NCBI RefSeq assembly: GCF_000741295.1
Contig: NZ_JGZG01000005.1
Span: 124,001-188,000 of the forward strand
DNA from: Bifidobacterium pseudolongum subsp. globosum
Lineage (GTDB): Bacteria; Actinomycetota; Actinomycetes; Actinomycetales; Bifidobacteriaceae
Length of the DNA stretch: 64,000 nt
Direction: 5' to 3'
Both the position numbers and the translations under genes were made by a program. Below are positions 1-9,224 of this stretch, in pieces. Each line of letters begins with the position of its first letter. Position 1 is the first letter of the stretch. The notes below the pieces were generated by a model, which had not been told where the DNA came from, did no database searches, and was given only the letters and a program-made list of their open reading frames with translations.

Positions 1-1
1 C

Positions 2-271
2 GCGAAAGTGAGCCCCTATCTGGCGTTCCTGACCGACATGCACGGGCATATCGCCGCCATGGAGCCACCGGTCGTCAACACCATCCAAGGTTGGGACCGC
101 ATCCCCGAAGGGCAGGCGATCTACCTGAACCAACAGGGCGAGCCGATGAGCGTGGCCGACATGGATGCGGCCACGAAGCAGCTGCTCGAGGATTACAAGC
201 TGATCCAATACGACATCACGGCCGGCAACAACTACCTCAAAGACATGGAGTTCATGGAACTGCCGAAGTAA
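2..271 (+). CDS. C-terminal part of an LTA synthase-like (sulfatase-fold) phosphoglycerol transferase
   Basis: The reading frame is open at the left edge of the window, so only about the last 89 residues are present; the GTG at 8 is probably internal. The tail LLEDYKLIQYDITAGNNYL resembles the C-terminus of LtaS/MdoB-type phosphoglycerol transferases, where a similar YxxIQYDxxxGxxY stretch follows the catalytic sulfatase domain. Such enzymes are polytopic membrane proteins whose extracellular domain transfers glycerol phosphate to polymers or glycans. The catalytic Thr and metal ligands lie outside the window, so activity cannot be judged. A strong terminator follows, so this gene ends its own transcription unit. 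Confidence 0.55.
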   Translation, partial: AKVSPYLAFLTDMHGHIAAMEPPVVNTIQGWDRIPEGQAIYLNQQGEPMSVADMDAATKQLLEDYKLIQYDITAGNNYLKDMEFMELPK

Positions 272-328
272 GGCCAGCAATCGCCTTTTCGCGGCGCGCC
301 ATGGCCGGGTAGCAGCCGCCGGCCAGAG

Positions 329-371
329 TCCTCTGACATTTTACTCTCGGTAAAATGTCAGAGGATTTTTG
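329..371 (+). terminator. Rho-independent terminator after the LTA synthase-like gene
   Basis: A perfect 16-bp stem (329-344 with 350-365) with a 5-nt loop is followed directly by a run of five T. It separates the upstream gene from the nucleoside hydrolase operon. Confidence 0.9.
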
Positions 372-397
372 CGTGATATGGCTATTCTAGACATTGA

Positions 398-410
398 TAA
401 AACGTTTTAC
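398..410. promoter_or_regulatory. Possible LacI-family operator upstream of the nucleoside hydrolase
   Basis: AAAACGTTTT (399-408) is a perfect 10-bp palindrome with a central CG, the usual shape of LacI/GalR-family operators, about 80 bp before the hydrolase start. A -10-like TATTCT lies just upstream at 383-388. A sugar- or nucleoside-responsive repressor could act here; no such regulator gene is in the window. Confidence 0.35.
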
Positions 411-488
411 TAGCGTTTTTGATGACATGGTGAGGAAATCTTGCAGCTCCCCACCGCGGCACTGAGATTGGATTCAAAGGAGAATACC

Positions 489-1430
489 ATGGGAAAGAAG
501 ATCATCCTCGACTGCGATCCCGGGCACGACGACGCCGTGGCCATCCTGCTCGCCTTGGGCAACCCCACGATCGATCTGCTGGGTGTGACCACCGTCGGCG
601 GCAACCAAAGCCTCGGCAAGGTGACGTACAACGCCCGCGCCGTCCTCGAAAAAGCGCACGCCACCGATGTACCGGTGCATATGGGTTGCGGCCGCCCGCT
701 CATCCGCGAGCCCGAAGCCGCGGCGACGATCCATGGGCAGAGCGGCCTCGACGGCGTGGAACTGCCCGTGCCGAGCCGACCGCTCGACGAAGGGCACGCG
801 GTCAACTGGATCATCGATACGATCATGTCCAATCCGCCGCAGACCATCACACTCGTGCCGACCGGACCGTTGACGAACATCGCGCTCGCGGCCCGCCTTG
901 AGCCGCGCATCGTCGACCGCGTCAAGGAGGTCGTCCTGATGGGAGGCGGCTACCATGTGGGCAATTGGAGTGCCGTCGCCGAATTCAACGTGAAGGTCGA
1001 CCCCGAAGCGGCGCATATCGTATTCAACGAAACCTGGCCGCTCACCATGGTGGGCCTCGACCTGACACATCAGGCGCTGTGCACGCCCGCTGTCCAACGC
1101 CGCATGGAGGACATCGGCACCGATCTGGCCACGTTCGTCAGTGGGCTCATGGACTTCTTCCGCGCGTCCTACCGCGAGAACCAGGACTTCGTCAACCCTC
1201 CGGTGCACGACCCGTGCACAGTCGCGTACCTCATCGACCCCACTGTGATCACGACGCGGCGTTGCCCAGTGGATGTGGAAATCCACGGCGACCTGACGCT
1301 GGGCATGACCGTCGCCGACTTCCGCGGCGCCGAACCCAGCCCGGAGGAATGCCATACCCAAGTGGCGGTCCATCTGGATGTCGAGAAGTTCTGGAACCTC
1401 GTCATCGACGCCATCAAGGCGCTTGGCTGA
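489..1430 (+). CDS. Inosine/uridine-preferring nucleoside hydrolase
   Basis: Hydrolyses the N-glycosidic bond of ribonucleosides to free base and ribose (IunH/RihA-C family); cytoplasmic salvage enzyme of 313 aa. The N-terminus carries the family signature DCDPGHDDAVA with the calcium/ribose ligands D10, D14 and D15, and near the C-terminus NPPVHDP supplies H240-D241, matching the conserved His-Asp pair of characterised members. The frame is open upstream to 441, but AAAGGAG at 476-482 sits 6 nt before the ATG at 489, and homology begins there. The following MFS transporter, 52 bp downstream on the same strand, probably imports its nucleoside substrates. Substrate preference (purine, pyrimidine or both) cannot be read from sequence. 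Confidence 0.92.
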   Translation: MGKKIILDCDPGHDDAVAILLALGNPTIDLLGVTTVGGNQSLGKVTYNARAVLEKAHATDVPVHMGCGRPLIREPEAAATIHGQSGLDGVELPVPSRPLDEGHAVNWIIDTIMSNPPQTITLVPTGPLTNIALAARLEPRIVDRVKEVVLMGGGYHVGNWSAVAEFNVKVDPEAAHIVFNETWPLTMVGLDLTHQALCTPAVQRRMEDIGTDLATFVSGLMDFFRASYRENQDFVNPPVHDPCTVAYLIDPTVITTRRCPVDVEIHGDLTLGMTVADFRGAEPSPEECHTQVAVHLDVEKFWNLVIDAIKALG

Positions 1431-1482
1431 ACGTAGCGCATAAAAAGGAATCAACGAAGATTCAAGGAAAGAGGAACCCATC

Positions 1483-2913
1483 ATGTCCAGCACATCGATG
1501 AAGCCGGCCGTGCCCGCGAAGCACGGCGGCGACGGCACATCCATCGTCGCACTGATGGTCGCGCTCATGGCGGCCATCTTCGCGTTTCAACTCAATGCGT
1601 CCATGCTGTCCCCGGCCCTCACCACGATGGCCAACCAGCTGCGCAGCGACGATGCCCAGATCGGTCTGACGCAGACCGTGTTCTTCACCGCATGCGCGGT
1701 GTTCTCGCTGTTCCTGCCACGTTTGGGCGATCTCGCCGGGCGCAAGAAGGTGCTCATCGGCATGCTCGCGCTCACCGGCATCGGCTGCTGCATCTCGGCG
1801 CTCGCCGTCAACGTGCCGATGCTCATGGTGGGGCGTGTGATCCAAGGTGTCGCCGGCCCGGTCGTGCCGATGACGCTGCTCATGCTGCACGAGCGCGTCA
1901 CCGATGATGCACGCTATGCGCGGCTCATGGCCATCCTGACCGCCGTCAACGGCGGCATCGGCGGCGTCGACGCGCTGCTCGGTGGCTGGCTCGCCGGCCA
2001 CTTCGGCTTCCGCTCGATCTTCTGGGTGATGGCGGGTGTCGCACTCCTCGCGATCATCCTCGTGTGGATCTTCGCCAACGAAAGCCACGCGGAAGAGACC
2101 CCGAAGATGGATTGGCTCGGCGTGGTGCTGCTGTCCGCGGCCTTCCTGTCGATCTACCTCGCCATCGATCAGATCCAGAAGCTTGCCGGCGCCAACTGGT
2201 GGCTTGTGGCGGTCGAACTCATCGCCGGCGCCGCGCTGTTCATCGGCTTCTGGCAGGTCGAGAACCACAAGAAAAACCCGATGGTCGCCACCAAGTACCT
2301 CAAGCAGCGCCGCACATGGGGCCTGCTGCTCACCACGCTGCTGACGATGACCGGCGTCTTTGCGATCATGAACGGCATCGTCCCCGCGCTCGCACAGGAC
2401 ACACAGTTCGGCGCCGGCATCTCCACGGACACCGTGTCGTTGTTCACCCTGACCCCGTATGCGCTTGTCGGCCTGGCCTTCGGCCCCGTCGCCGGTGTGC
2501 TCGCGTCCAAGCGCGGATACCGCTTCGTGCTGCGCGCTGGCCTTGTCGTCTCCGCAATCGCGATGGTCTTCGGCATCTTCGTCTGCCACGGCCCGGCGAT
2601 CTGGAACCTCATCGTCCTGTCAGTCGTGCTCGGCGTGTCGTATGCGGGCACCGCGAACATCATGCTCAACGGACTCGGCATCGTGCTTTCGCCAGAGGAC
2701 AACCCGGGCTATCTGCCGGGCCTGAACGCGGGCGCGTTCAACCTGGGCTCCGGATTGAGCTATGCGATCCTGTACGGCCTGCAGAAGGCGTTCACATCCT
2801 CCGGCGGCGCCACCTCCGGATACATGGCGTCGATGGTCGGCGGCATTATCCTGCTCGCCCTCGCGCTTGCCTGCTCGTTCCTGATCCCCAAGCCGCAGCA
2901 GGAACAACGCTGA
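1483..2913 (+). CDS. MFS transporter, DHA2-like
   Basis: Integral membrane proton-coupled transporter of 476 aa with many hydrophobic segments; length and layout fit the 12-14 TM drug:H+ antiporter-2 branch. GDLAGRKKVL after the second membrane segment is the MFS motif A, and the Gly-rich GGIGGVDALLGGWLAG is the motif C-like antiporter helix. It is preceded by GGAAAGAGGAA at 1466-1476 and lies in one transcription unit with the nucleoside hydrolase, ending at a strong terminator. By context I infer nucleoside or base transport, although the family is better known for drug efflux. Confidence 0.85.
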   Translation: MSSTSMKPAVPAKHGGDGTSIVALMVALMAAIFAFQLNASMLSPALTTMANQLRSDDAQIGLTQTVFFTACAVFSLFLPRLGDLAGRKKVLIGMLALTGIGCCISALAVNVPMLMVGRVIQGVAGPVVPMTLLMLHERVTDDARYARLMAILTAVNGGIGGVDALLGGWLAGHFGFRSIFWVMAGVALLAIILVWIFANESHAEETPKMDWLGVVLLSAAFLSIYLAIDQIQKLAGANWWLVAVELIAGAALFIGFWQVENHKKNPMVATKYLKQRRTWGLLLTTLLTMTGVFAIMNGIVPALAQDTQFGAGISTDTVSLFTLTPYALVGLAFGPVAGVLASKRGYRFVLRAGLVVSAIAMVFGIFVCHGPAIWNLIVLSVVLGVSYAGTANIMLNGLGIVLSPEDNPGYLPGLNAGAFNLGSGLSYAILYGLQKAFTSSGGATSGYMASMVGGIILLALALACSFLIPKPQQEQR

Positions 2914-2944
2914 TCTGATCGGCGCGGCACCCGGCTTTTCAGAG

Positions 2945-2983
2945 TAAGGAGGCCGGCACCCTAATCAGGTGCCGGCCTCCTTA
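2945..2983. terminator. Bidirectional terminator between the MFS gene and purD
   Basis: A 16-bp inverted repeat (2945-2960 with 2968-2983) with a 7-nt loop lies between convergent genes; the T/A-rich edges are short. Confidence 0.8.
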
Positions 2984-3003
2984 ATATATATGCGCTGGTG
3001 TGG

Positions 3004-4269
3004 TCAGGCCTTGAGCGCCTTGGCTCCGATGTCGTGGCGGTAGAACATGCCTTCGGTGTTCACCGCGTCGAGGATCCCATACACCTTGCGCTGTGCCGTG
3101 GCCAGGTCCGGGGCGCTCGCCTCGACGAGCAGCACGCGGCCGGAGTTGGCCTCAAGCCCGTCCTCGCCGCGGGCCACGCCGGCATAGTACACGTGGGAAT
3201 CGGCGTCGGTCGCGATCTGCGGGATGTGCGCGCCCTTGACGATCTCCCCGGGGTAGCCGTCGGAGGCGAGCACGACGCCCAACGTGGCGTTGTCTTCGTC
3301 CCACGTGAACTCGGGGGTCTCGCCGTTGAGGATCGCCGTGATACCTGCGCCAAGGTCGCTCGTGAGCTTCGGCAGCACGACCTCGGTCTCCGGGTCGCCG
3401 AAGCGCGCGTTGAACTCGATGACCTTCGGGCCGTCCTGTGTGGCGATGAGGCCCGCATAGAGGATGCCGGTGAACGGGGTGCCCTCGGCGGCCATCGCCT
3501 CGACGGTCGGCTTCACGATCGTCTCGATGGCCTGCTGCACCACATCGTCGCCGATCTGCGGCACGGGGCTGTATGCGCCCATGCCGCCGGTGTTCGGCCC
3601 CTTGTCGTCGTCGTACGCGCGCTTGTGATCCTGGCTGATCGGCATGGGCCAGAACTCGGTGCCGTTCACAAAGCTCATCAGCGAGAACTCCTGGCCGTCG
3701 AGGAAGTCCTCGATGACCACCTTCGCGCCGGCCGAACCGAAGCGGTGGTCCACGAAGATGTCGTTGAGCGCGGCGATCGCGGTGTCCTCATCCATCGCTA
3801 CGGTCACGCCCTTGCCCGCGGCTAGGCCATCGGCCTTGATCACGATCGGCGCGCCATGTTCCTGCACATACAGCATCGCTGACGCAAGGTCGTCGAAGGT
3901 GCGGTAGGCGGCGGTCGGAATGCCGTGGCGTTCCATGAGCTGCTTGGCGAAGTCCTTGGAGCCTTCGATCTGCGCGGCGGCTTTGCCGGGGCCGAACGCC
4001 TTGATGCCGGCCTCCTTGAACGCGTCCACAATGCCTTCGATGAGCGGCACTTCGGGACCCACGAACACCCAGTCGTAGTCGTTGTTGCGCACAAAGTCGA
4101 TGAGCGCGGCTTGGTTGGAAGGGTTGAGCTGCAGTGTGCGAATGCCTTCATCGAGCTCCATGCCCGGATTGCCCGGGGCCACAGTCACCTCGTCGACGCT
4201 CGCGCCCCGCAGCAGCGTGTGCGCGATGGCGTGTTCACGTGCGCCCGAACCGATTACCAAAACCTTCAT
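3004..4269 (-). CDS. purD: Phosphoribosylamine-glycine ligase (GARS)
   Basis: Second step of de novo purine synthesis: ATP-dependent ligation of glycine to phosphoribosylamine; cytoplasmic ATP-grasp enzyme, 421 aa, normal for the family. It begins MKVLVIGSGAREHA, the PurD nucleotide-binding signature, and contains the ATP-grasp region VIKADGLAAGKGV and the conserved GGMGAYSPVP and FNARFGDPE. The frame is open 11 codons further upstream, but GAGGAAAG lies 6 nt before the chosen ATG. It is last in purF-purM-purD, 55 bp after purM. Actinobacterial PurD is often a single enzyme, as here, rather than fused to PurM or PurN. Confidence 0.97.
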   Translation of the reverse strand: MKVLVIGSGAREHAIAHTLLRGASVDEVTVAPGNPGMELDEGIRTLQLNPSNQAALIDFVRNNDYDWVFVGPEVPLIEGIVDAFKEAGIKAFGPGKAAAQIEGSKDFAKQLMERHGIPTAAYRTFDDLASAMLYVQEHGAPIVIKADGLAAGKGVTVAMDEDTAIAALNDIFVDHRFGSAGAKVVIEDFLDGQEFSLMSFVNGTEFWPMPISQDHKRAYDDDKGPNTGGMGAYSPVPQIGDDVVQQAIETIVKPTVEAMAAEGTPFTGILYAGLIATQDGPKVIEFNARFGDPETEVVLPKLTSDLGAGITAILNGETPEFTWDEDNATLGVVLASDGYPGEIVKGAHIPQIATDADSHVYYAGVARGEDGLEANSGRVLLVEASAPDLATAQRKVYGILDAVNTEGMFYRHDIGAKALKA

Positions 4270-4324
4270 AATGCTTCTTTCCTCAGGAATTGTTGGAATC
4301 AATCAATAGTCGGTCAATGCCGCG

Positions 4325-5359
4325 TCAGGCGAGCTCCACATCGTCGCTGCCGCGCGCGACCACGGATCCGATGCGGTAGCCCTGTTCGCCGGCGTTCGCG
4401 AGCAGGTTCATCACCTCGTCCTCGCGGTCGGCAGGCACAGCCACGACCATGCCGATGCCCATGTTGAAGATGTTGAACATCTCCATATGGTCCACGCTGC
4501 CCGCGCGCTCAATCACATCGAAGATTGGCGGCACTGGCCACGAGCCGAGCTCGATGCGCGCGGCGAGGCCCTCGGGCAGCATGCGCGGCACGTTCTCAAT
4601 GAACCCGCCGCCGGTGATATGCGCCACGCCGTGCACCAAACCGGCTTCGAACAGCGGCATGAGCGCCTTCACGTAGATCTTCGTGGGCGTGAGCAGCACG
4701 TCGCCGAGCGTACGGTCGCCGAGCTCGGGCAGGCGCGTCTCCACGGTGTAACCGGCCTGCTCGAACAGCGCCTTGCGCACGAGCGAGAAGCCGTTGGAGT
4801 GCACGCCGGTGGACGGCAGGCCGATCAGCACGTCACCTTCGGCGATGGCGGAGCCGTCCACGATCTTCGAGCGCTCCACGCAGCCCACGGTGAACCCGGC
4901 CAGATCGTACTCATCTTCGTCGTACATGCCGGGCATCTCCGCGGTCTCGCCGCCGATGAGCGCGGCGCCCGCCTGCACGCAGCCGTCGGCCACGCCGGAG
5001 ACGACCTGTTCGAGCACGGCCGGGTCGTTCTTGCCGCAGGCGATGTAATCGAGGAAGAACAGCGGCTGCGCTCCCTGCGCCACCACGTCGTTGACGCACA
5101 TCGCCACGCAGTCCACGCCGATTGTGTCATGTTTGCCCATGAGCTTGGCGATCACGAGCTTGGTGCCGACGCCGTCGGTGCCGGAGATGAGCACGGGCTC
5201 CTTGTAGTTGAGTGAGGCGAGGTCGAAGAGTCCTCCGAACCCTCCGATGCCCGACACGACGCCGAGGCGGTCGGTGCGCGCGACATGCGACTTGATGCGC
5301 TTGACGACCTCGTATCCCGCTTCGACGCTGACGCCGGCGTTCTCATATGCTTGTGGCAT
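4325..5359 (-). CDS. purM: Phosphoribosylformylglycinamidine cyclo-ligase (AIR synthetase)
   Basis: Fifth step of purine synthesis: ATP-dependent ring closure of FGAM to AIR. The protein of 344 aa has the expected length. Signature regions include [22 protein letters not shown], the Gly-rich [13 protein letters not shown] and [15 protein letters not shown]. The frame extends 35 codons upstream, but the N-terminus [15 protein letters not shown] matches other actinobacterial PurM, and AGAAAGG is placed for this ATG. It lies between purF (108 bp upstream, with a hairpin between) and purD. Confidence 0.97.
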   Translation of the reverse strand: MPQAYENAGVSVEAGYEVVKRIKSHVARTDRLGVVSGIGGFGGLFDLASLNYKEPVLISGTDGVGTKLVIAKLMGKHDTIGVDCVAMCVNDVVAQGAQPLFFLDYIACGKNDPAVLEQVVSGVADGCVQAGAALIGGETAEMPGMYDEDEYDLAGFTVGCVERSKIVDGSAIAEGDVLIGLPSTGVHSNGFSLVRKALFEQAGYTVETRLPELGDRTLGDVLLTPTKIYVKALMPLFEAGLVHGVAHITGGGFIENVPRMLPEGLAARIELGSWPVPPIFDVIERAGSVDHMEMFNIFNMGIGMVVAVPADREDEVMNLLANAGEQGYRIGSVVARGSDDVELA

Positions 5360-5430
5360 GTTCGACCTTTCTTGAACTGGGTATGCCGTTGGGATGGCTT
5401 GCGGACCGGTGGGGCGCGCGAACAAGGCAC

Positions 5431-5462
5431 GGGACCGGCTGCGCGCGCGGCCAGCCGGTCCC
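5431..5462 (-). terminator. Hairpin between purF and purM, possible partial terminator
   Basis: An 11-bp perfect stem (5431-5441 with 5452-5462) begins 5 nt after the purF stop. There is no T-run, so it may protect the purF mRNA 3' end or attenuate transcription rather than stop it. Confidence 0.45.
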
Positions 5463-5467
5463 ATGGA

Positions 5468-7018
5468 TCATTCGTTCGCGATGCAGTAGTCGGTCGGATC
5501 GACCGAAGCGTGCCGACCGTTCACTTTGTGCGTGTATTCGGTGCCCTCGTACATCGTCTTCTGATGGTCATACCCCGGCAGGCGCACCAAGTCGTCGGGG
5601 GAGAGCGAATCGAGGAAGTCCTGCTCGTAATCGTCGAGCGCGGTGGGGTAGTCGCCGTTGAAGTACGCGACGCACAGGCCGCCGTACGGGGCGTCGGCGT
5701 GCAGGCCAATCGACTCGATCAGGCCGTCCACGGAGAGGAACGCGAGCGAATCCGCGCCGATGAACTCGCGGATCTCCTCGACCGATTTCTTCGCGGCGAT
5801 GAGCTCCTGCGTCGTCGAGATGTCGATGCCGTAGAAGCACGGGTATTTCAGCGGCGGTGAGCTGATGCGCATGTGCACTTCGGCCGCGCCCGCCTCTTTG
5901 AGGATCTGCACGATGCGCCGTGACGTGGTGCCGCGCACGATCGAATCGTCGATGACGATGATGCGCTTGCCCTTGACGACCGATTTGACGGCGGAGAGCT
6001 TCATGCGCACGCCCTGTTCGCGCAGCGCCTGCGTGGGCTGGATGAATGTGCGCGCCACGTACTGGTTCTTGATCAGGCCCATCTCATTGGGCAGTCCGGA
6101 TTCCTCCGCATAGCCCGAGGCGGCGGACAGCGAGGAGTTCGGCACGCCGATCACCATGTCGGCGTCCACCGGTGCCTCCTGGGCCAGACGCGCGCCCATG
6201 CGCTTGCGCGCCGAATGCACGTTCACGCCGTAGATGTCCGAGTCGGGGCGTGCGAAGTAGATGAACTCCATCGAGCAGATCGAAAGCTGCGTGTTGCTCG
6301 TGTAGGTGATGATGCGGTATCCCTCGTCGTTGATCACGATCATCTCGCCCGGTTGGATGTCGCGGATGCGTTCTGCACCCACAACGTCGAGCGCGCAGGT
6401 CTCGGAGGCGAGCACATAGGCGCCATTGGACATGCGGCCCAGGGAGAGCGGCCGGAAGCCGTTGGGGTCGAGCGCGCCGATCATCTCGTTCTCTGTCATG
6501 ATCAGGTACGCGAATCCACCGTGCACGGTGTTGAGGGCTTCCTGCAGCTTGTCGATGACCGTGCTGCGCACCGATCGGCGAATCAGGTGCATGAGCACCT
6601 CGGTGTCGGAATTCGAATGGAAGATGGCGCCTTCGTTCTCGAGCGCACGGCGCAGCGAGAAGCAGTTGGTCAGATTGCCGTTGTGGCACAGCGCCATGTC
6701 GCCGTCATGGAAACGGAAGATGAACGGCTGGATGTTGTCGATGCCGCCGGAGCCGGCGGTCGCGTAGCGGACATGGCCGATCGCATGTTCGCCCTTGAGT
6801 TTTTCGATGTCTTTTTCGTTCTGAAACACCTGTGTGAGCAGGCCGAGCCCACGATGCCCGGAAAGATGGCCGTGGTCGTTGGCCACGATGCCGGCGCCCT
6901 CCTGCCCGCGGTGCTGCAGCGCATGCAGACCGAAATAGGTGAGTCGAGCCGCATCCGGATGACCCCAGACGCCAAAAATACCGCATTCTTCGTGGATCTC
7001 TTCGAGTTCAGCTGACAA
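5468..7018 (-). CDS. purF: Amidophosphoribosyltransferase
   Basis: Commits PRPP to purine synthesis by adding glutamine-derived ammonia; 516 aa. N-terminal Ntn glutaminase: C12 in [10 protein letters not shown] becomes the catalytic nucleophile after removal of an 11-residue propeptide. The C-terminal phosphoribosyltransferase domain carries the PRPP loop [12 protein letters not shown]. The start is TTG, fixed by AAGGAG 7 nt upstream; no ATG is available nearby. Fe-S-type enzymes such as B. subtilis PurF use four Cys ligands. The Cys of [12 protein letters not shown] and of KYPCFYGID are present, but the C-terminal cysteine motif reads GGLCVAYF, so at least one ligand is missing and a cluster is doubtful. 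It heads purF-purM-purD. Confidence 0.97.
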   Translation of the reverse strand: MSAELEEIHEECGIFGVWGHPDAARLTYFGLHALQHRGQEGAGIVANDHGHLSGHRGLGLLTQVFQNEKDIEKLKGEHAIGHVRYATAGSGGIDNIQPFIFRFHDGDMALCHNGNLTNCFSLRRALENEGAIFHSNSDTEVLMHLIRRSVRSTVIDKLQEALNTVHGGFAYLIMTENEMIGALDPNGFRPLSLGRMSNGAYVLASETCALDVVGAERIRDIQPGEMIVINDEGYRIITYTSNTQLSICSMEFIYFARPDSDIYGVNVHSARKRMGARLAQEAPVDADMVIGVPNSSLSAASGYAEESGLPNEMGLIKNQYVARTFIQPTQALREQGVRMKLSAVKSVVKGKRIIVIDDSIVRGTTSRRIVQILKEAGAAEVHMRISSPPLKYPCFYGIDISTTQELIAAKKSVEEIREFIGADSLAFLSVDGLIESIGLHADAPYGGLCVAYFNGDYPTALDDYEQDFLDSLSPDDLVRLPGYDHQKTMYEGTEYTHKVNGRHASVDPTDYCIANE

Positions 7019-7069
7019 GCTGGAGCTCCTTCCGGAAAAGTATGGAGAAAGGGATTCGCTACGAGATAA

Positions 7070-7098
7070 ACCCTAGCAAGCGCGTGCTACATTGCCAA
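7070..7098 (-). promoter_or_regulatory. Probable purF promoter
   Basis: On the minus strand TTGGCA (7098-7093) and TAGGGT (7075-7070) are separated by exactly 17 bp, about 52 nt upstream of the purF TTG. A small inverted repeat ATTGC-N8-GCAAT (7091-7108) overlaps the -35 and could be an operator. Confidence 0.55.
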
Positions 7099-7230
7099 CC
7101 GGAGCAATGCAAAAAACGGCGGAGTTCCAGCAAAAATCCAGAGGCGGTGAGTTCGCATCGTGGACGTGCGGTGGCGCGGGCATCGGGATGGCTCGTGGGA
7201 CTGGCCGGCCCGACGCGCCGGTGATTCGAC

Positions 7231-7254
7231 ATTTTCGAACAGGTGTTCGAAAAT
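7231..7254. promoter_or_regulatory. LexA (SOS) box
   Basis: A perfect 10-bp inverted repeat (7231-7240 with 7245-7254) around AGGT contains CGAAC-N4-GTTCG, the actinobacterial LexA consensus. It ends 6 nt before the ATG of the Y-family polymerase, so LexA bound here would cover its promoter. Confidence 0.85.
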
Positions 7255-7260
7255 GCTGCC

Positions 7261-8802
7261 ATGACAGACCGCACGTACCTAGCCATAGACCTCAAATCGT
7301 TCTATGCCTCGGCCGAGTGTGTGGCGAGGGGACTCGATCCGCTGGACACGAACCTGGTGGTGGCTGATGCAAGCCGGACGAGCAAGACCATCTGTCTCGC
7401 GGTCTCTCCATCGCTCAAGGCCGTCGGCATCGGTGGGCGTCCGCGTCTGTTCGAGGTCGAGCAGCGTGTGGCGCAGGTCAACGAGGAGCGGCGGTTGCGC
7501 GCACCTGGGCACCGCTTTTCAGGGTCCTCCGTGCATGCCGCGGAGTTGGCGGCCTCGCCCGGTTTGGCGCTTGCGTACGTCACCGCCAAACCGCGCATGG
7601 CGTACTACCTTGATGTGAGTGCGCGCATCTATGGCATCTATCTGCGGTTCGCCGCGCAAGAGGACATCCATGTGTATTCGATCGACGAGGTGTTCATCGA
7701 CGCCACGCGGTACTTGCGGTTCGCGGGAGGCAGCGCCCATGAGCTTGCGCGGCGCATCGTGGCCGGCATCTATGCGGAAACCGGCATCACGGCCACCGCA
7801 GGCATAGGCACCAACCTCTATCTGGCCAAAGTCGCTATGGACATCGTGGCGAAGCACACCGCTGCCGGGGCTGACGGAGCGCGCATCGCGCAGCTCGACG
7901 AGGCGGCGTACCGGCGGCTGTTGTGGGCTCACCGGCCCCTCACCGATTTCTGGCGTGTGGGTCCGGGCACCGCGCGTCAACTGGAGCGCCACGGACTGTT
8001 GACGATGGGCGATGTGGCACGGTGCTCGGTGGGTGGTGCCGATTCTTATTACAATGAAGACCTGCTATACCGGCTGTTTGGTGTGAACGCCGAGCTGCTC
8101 ATCGATCACGCGTGGGGATGGGAACCATGCACGATTGCCGACGTCAAGCAATACCGGCCGGAGCATTCCAGCATGGGGTCGGGGCAGGTGCTCCATGAGC
8201 CGTACGACTGGGAGCATGCACGCATCGTGGCCTGCGAGATGGCGGATCAACTGGCGTTGGGCATGGTCAAGCGTGGCATCCTGACCAGTCAGGTGACTTT
8301 GTCGGTGGGGTACGACGTGACGAGTCTGGATCAGCCGGGCGCGGCGGGGTACACCGGGCCGGTCTCGCGAGATCGATACGGCCGCCGGCGCCCCAAAAGC
8401 GCGCATGGATCATTGAATCTGGGGCGGCGCACGGCCGCGTCCTCGGTGTTGCGCGAGGCGATTGGCTCGCTGTACGACCGCATCGTCGACCGCTCGCTGC
8501 TCGTGCGGCGGCTCAATGTGGAGGCATCGCAGGTGCATGCCGTGCATGATCCGGGGGATGTGAGTGGGGCTAGTGCCGCCGAGACCGAGCAGCCCGATCT
8601 GTTCTCGTTCCTTGTGCAGGATGAAGGGGGCCGCAGTGATGAGAGTCGCACACGGCAGGAGGAGCGTGAGATGAAGATGCAAGAGACGTTGCTGCATGTC
8701 AAAGAGCGGTTCGGTGGCAACGCGGTGATCAAGGGCCTCAACCTCGAAGAAGGCGCCACGGGCGTGGAACGCAACCGGCAGATAGGGGGCCATGCGGCAT
8801 GA
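7261..8802 (+). CDS. Y-family (UmuC/DinB-like) translesion DNA polymerase
   Basis: Error-prone polymerase for lesion bypass, 513 aa. N-terminal YLAIDLKSFYASAE gives metal ligand D10; YSIDEVFID supplies D142-E143; AGIGTNLYLAKVAMDIVAKH and the helix-hairpin-helix-like RVGPGTARQLERHGL are also typical. Near the C-terminus QPDLFSF fits a beta-clamp-binding motif. It is longer than DinB and closer to UmuC/UvrX-type enzymes. The frame also has a GTG at 7243, but that overlaps the LexA box, so the ATG at 7261 is preferred. There is no Shine-Dalgarno before it, and the message may be leaderless. The downstream YolD-like gene overlaps by 4 nt, the pairing seen for UvrX-YolD in Firmicutes. DNA-damage induction is inferred from the box. 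Confidence 0.92.
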   Translation: MTDRTYLAIDLKSFYASAECVARGLDPLDTNLVVADASRTSKTICLAVSPSLKAVGIGGRPRLFEVEQRVAQVNEERRLRAPGHRFSGSSVHAAELAASPGLALAYVTAKPRMAYYLDVSARIYGIYLRFAAQEDIHVYSIDEVFIDATRYLRFAGGSAHELARRIVAGIYAETGITATAGIGTNLYLAKVAMDIVAKHTAAGADGARIAQLDEAAYRRLLWAHRPLTDFWRVGPGTARQLERHGLLTMGDVARCSVGGADSYYNEDLLYRLFGVNAELLIDHAWGWEPCTIADVKQYRPEHSSMGSGQVLHEPYDWEHARIVACEMADQLALGMVKRGILTSQVTLSVGYDVTSLDQPGAAGYTGPVSRDRYGRRRPKSAHGSLNLGRRTAASSVLREAIGSLYDRIVDRSLLVRRLNVEASQVHAVHDPGDVSGASAAETEQPDLFSFLVQDEGGRSDESRTRQEEREMKMQETLLHVKERFGGNAVIKGLNLEEGATGVERNRQIGGHAA

Positions 8803-9224
8803 ACATCGAAAACACCCACCGGTACGACGACATCATCGACATGCCGCATCATCAATCCAAACGGCACCGGCCCATGGCCATGGAGCAGCGCGCCGCGCAA
8901 TTCATGCCGTTCGCGGCGTTGGCCGGGTATGAGGACCTGCTTCGGGAGACGGCCAAGGTGCGCCAGCGGCATATCGAACTGGGCGAAGACGCGCAGGAGG
9001 CGCTCAATGCGCGACTCGCGGCGGTGTTGGCGCATTTGGGTGAGCACCCGCGCGTGGATATGACCTTTTTCCGTATGGATGACGAGGGTGCCGGCGGGGA
9101 ATACCAGTGCATTGAAGGCGGTGTGGTGGTGAAATACCATGCCGAAACCAATGCGCTCGAGATGGCGGACGGTAGAGTGGTCCCCGTGGTTGACATCGTG
9201 CGCATTGAGCTGAGTGAAGTATAA
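8799..9224 (+). CDS. YolD-like protein, partner of the Y-family polymerase
   Basis: Small protein of 141 aa that starts inside the polymerase stop codon (ATGA overlap), implying translational coupling. RAAQFMPFAALAGYEDLL is the hallmark of the YolD-like family, followed by MTFFRMD, a basic YQCIEGGVVVKY strand and VVDIVRIEL. YolD-like proteins are commonly encoded next to Y-family polymerases and proposed to act as UmuD-like accessory factors, though the biochemistry is poorly known. Membership in the SOS unit is read from overlap and the shared LexA box. Confidence 0.85.
   Translation: MNIENTHRYDDIIDMPHHQSKRHRPMAMEQRAAQFMPFAALAGYEDLLRETAKVRQRHIELGEDAQEALNARLAAVLAHLGEHPRVDMTFFRMDDEGAGGEYQCIEGGVVVKYHAETNALEMADGRVVPVVDIVRIELSEV

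Noticed and set aside
1462-2589. Open frame opposite the MFS gene
   Set aside because: His/Asp/Gly-rich translation of an antisense frame; the plus strand has a clear transporter.
7243-7260. GTG at 7243 as start of the Y-family polymerase
   Set aside because: It lies inside the LexA palindrome and has no ribosome-binding site; homology begins at MTDRTYLAIDL.
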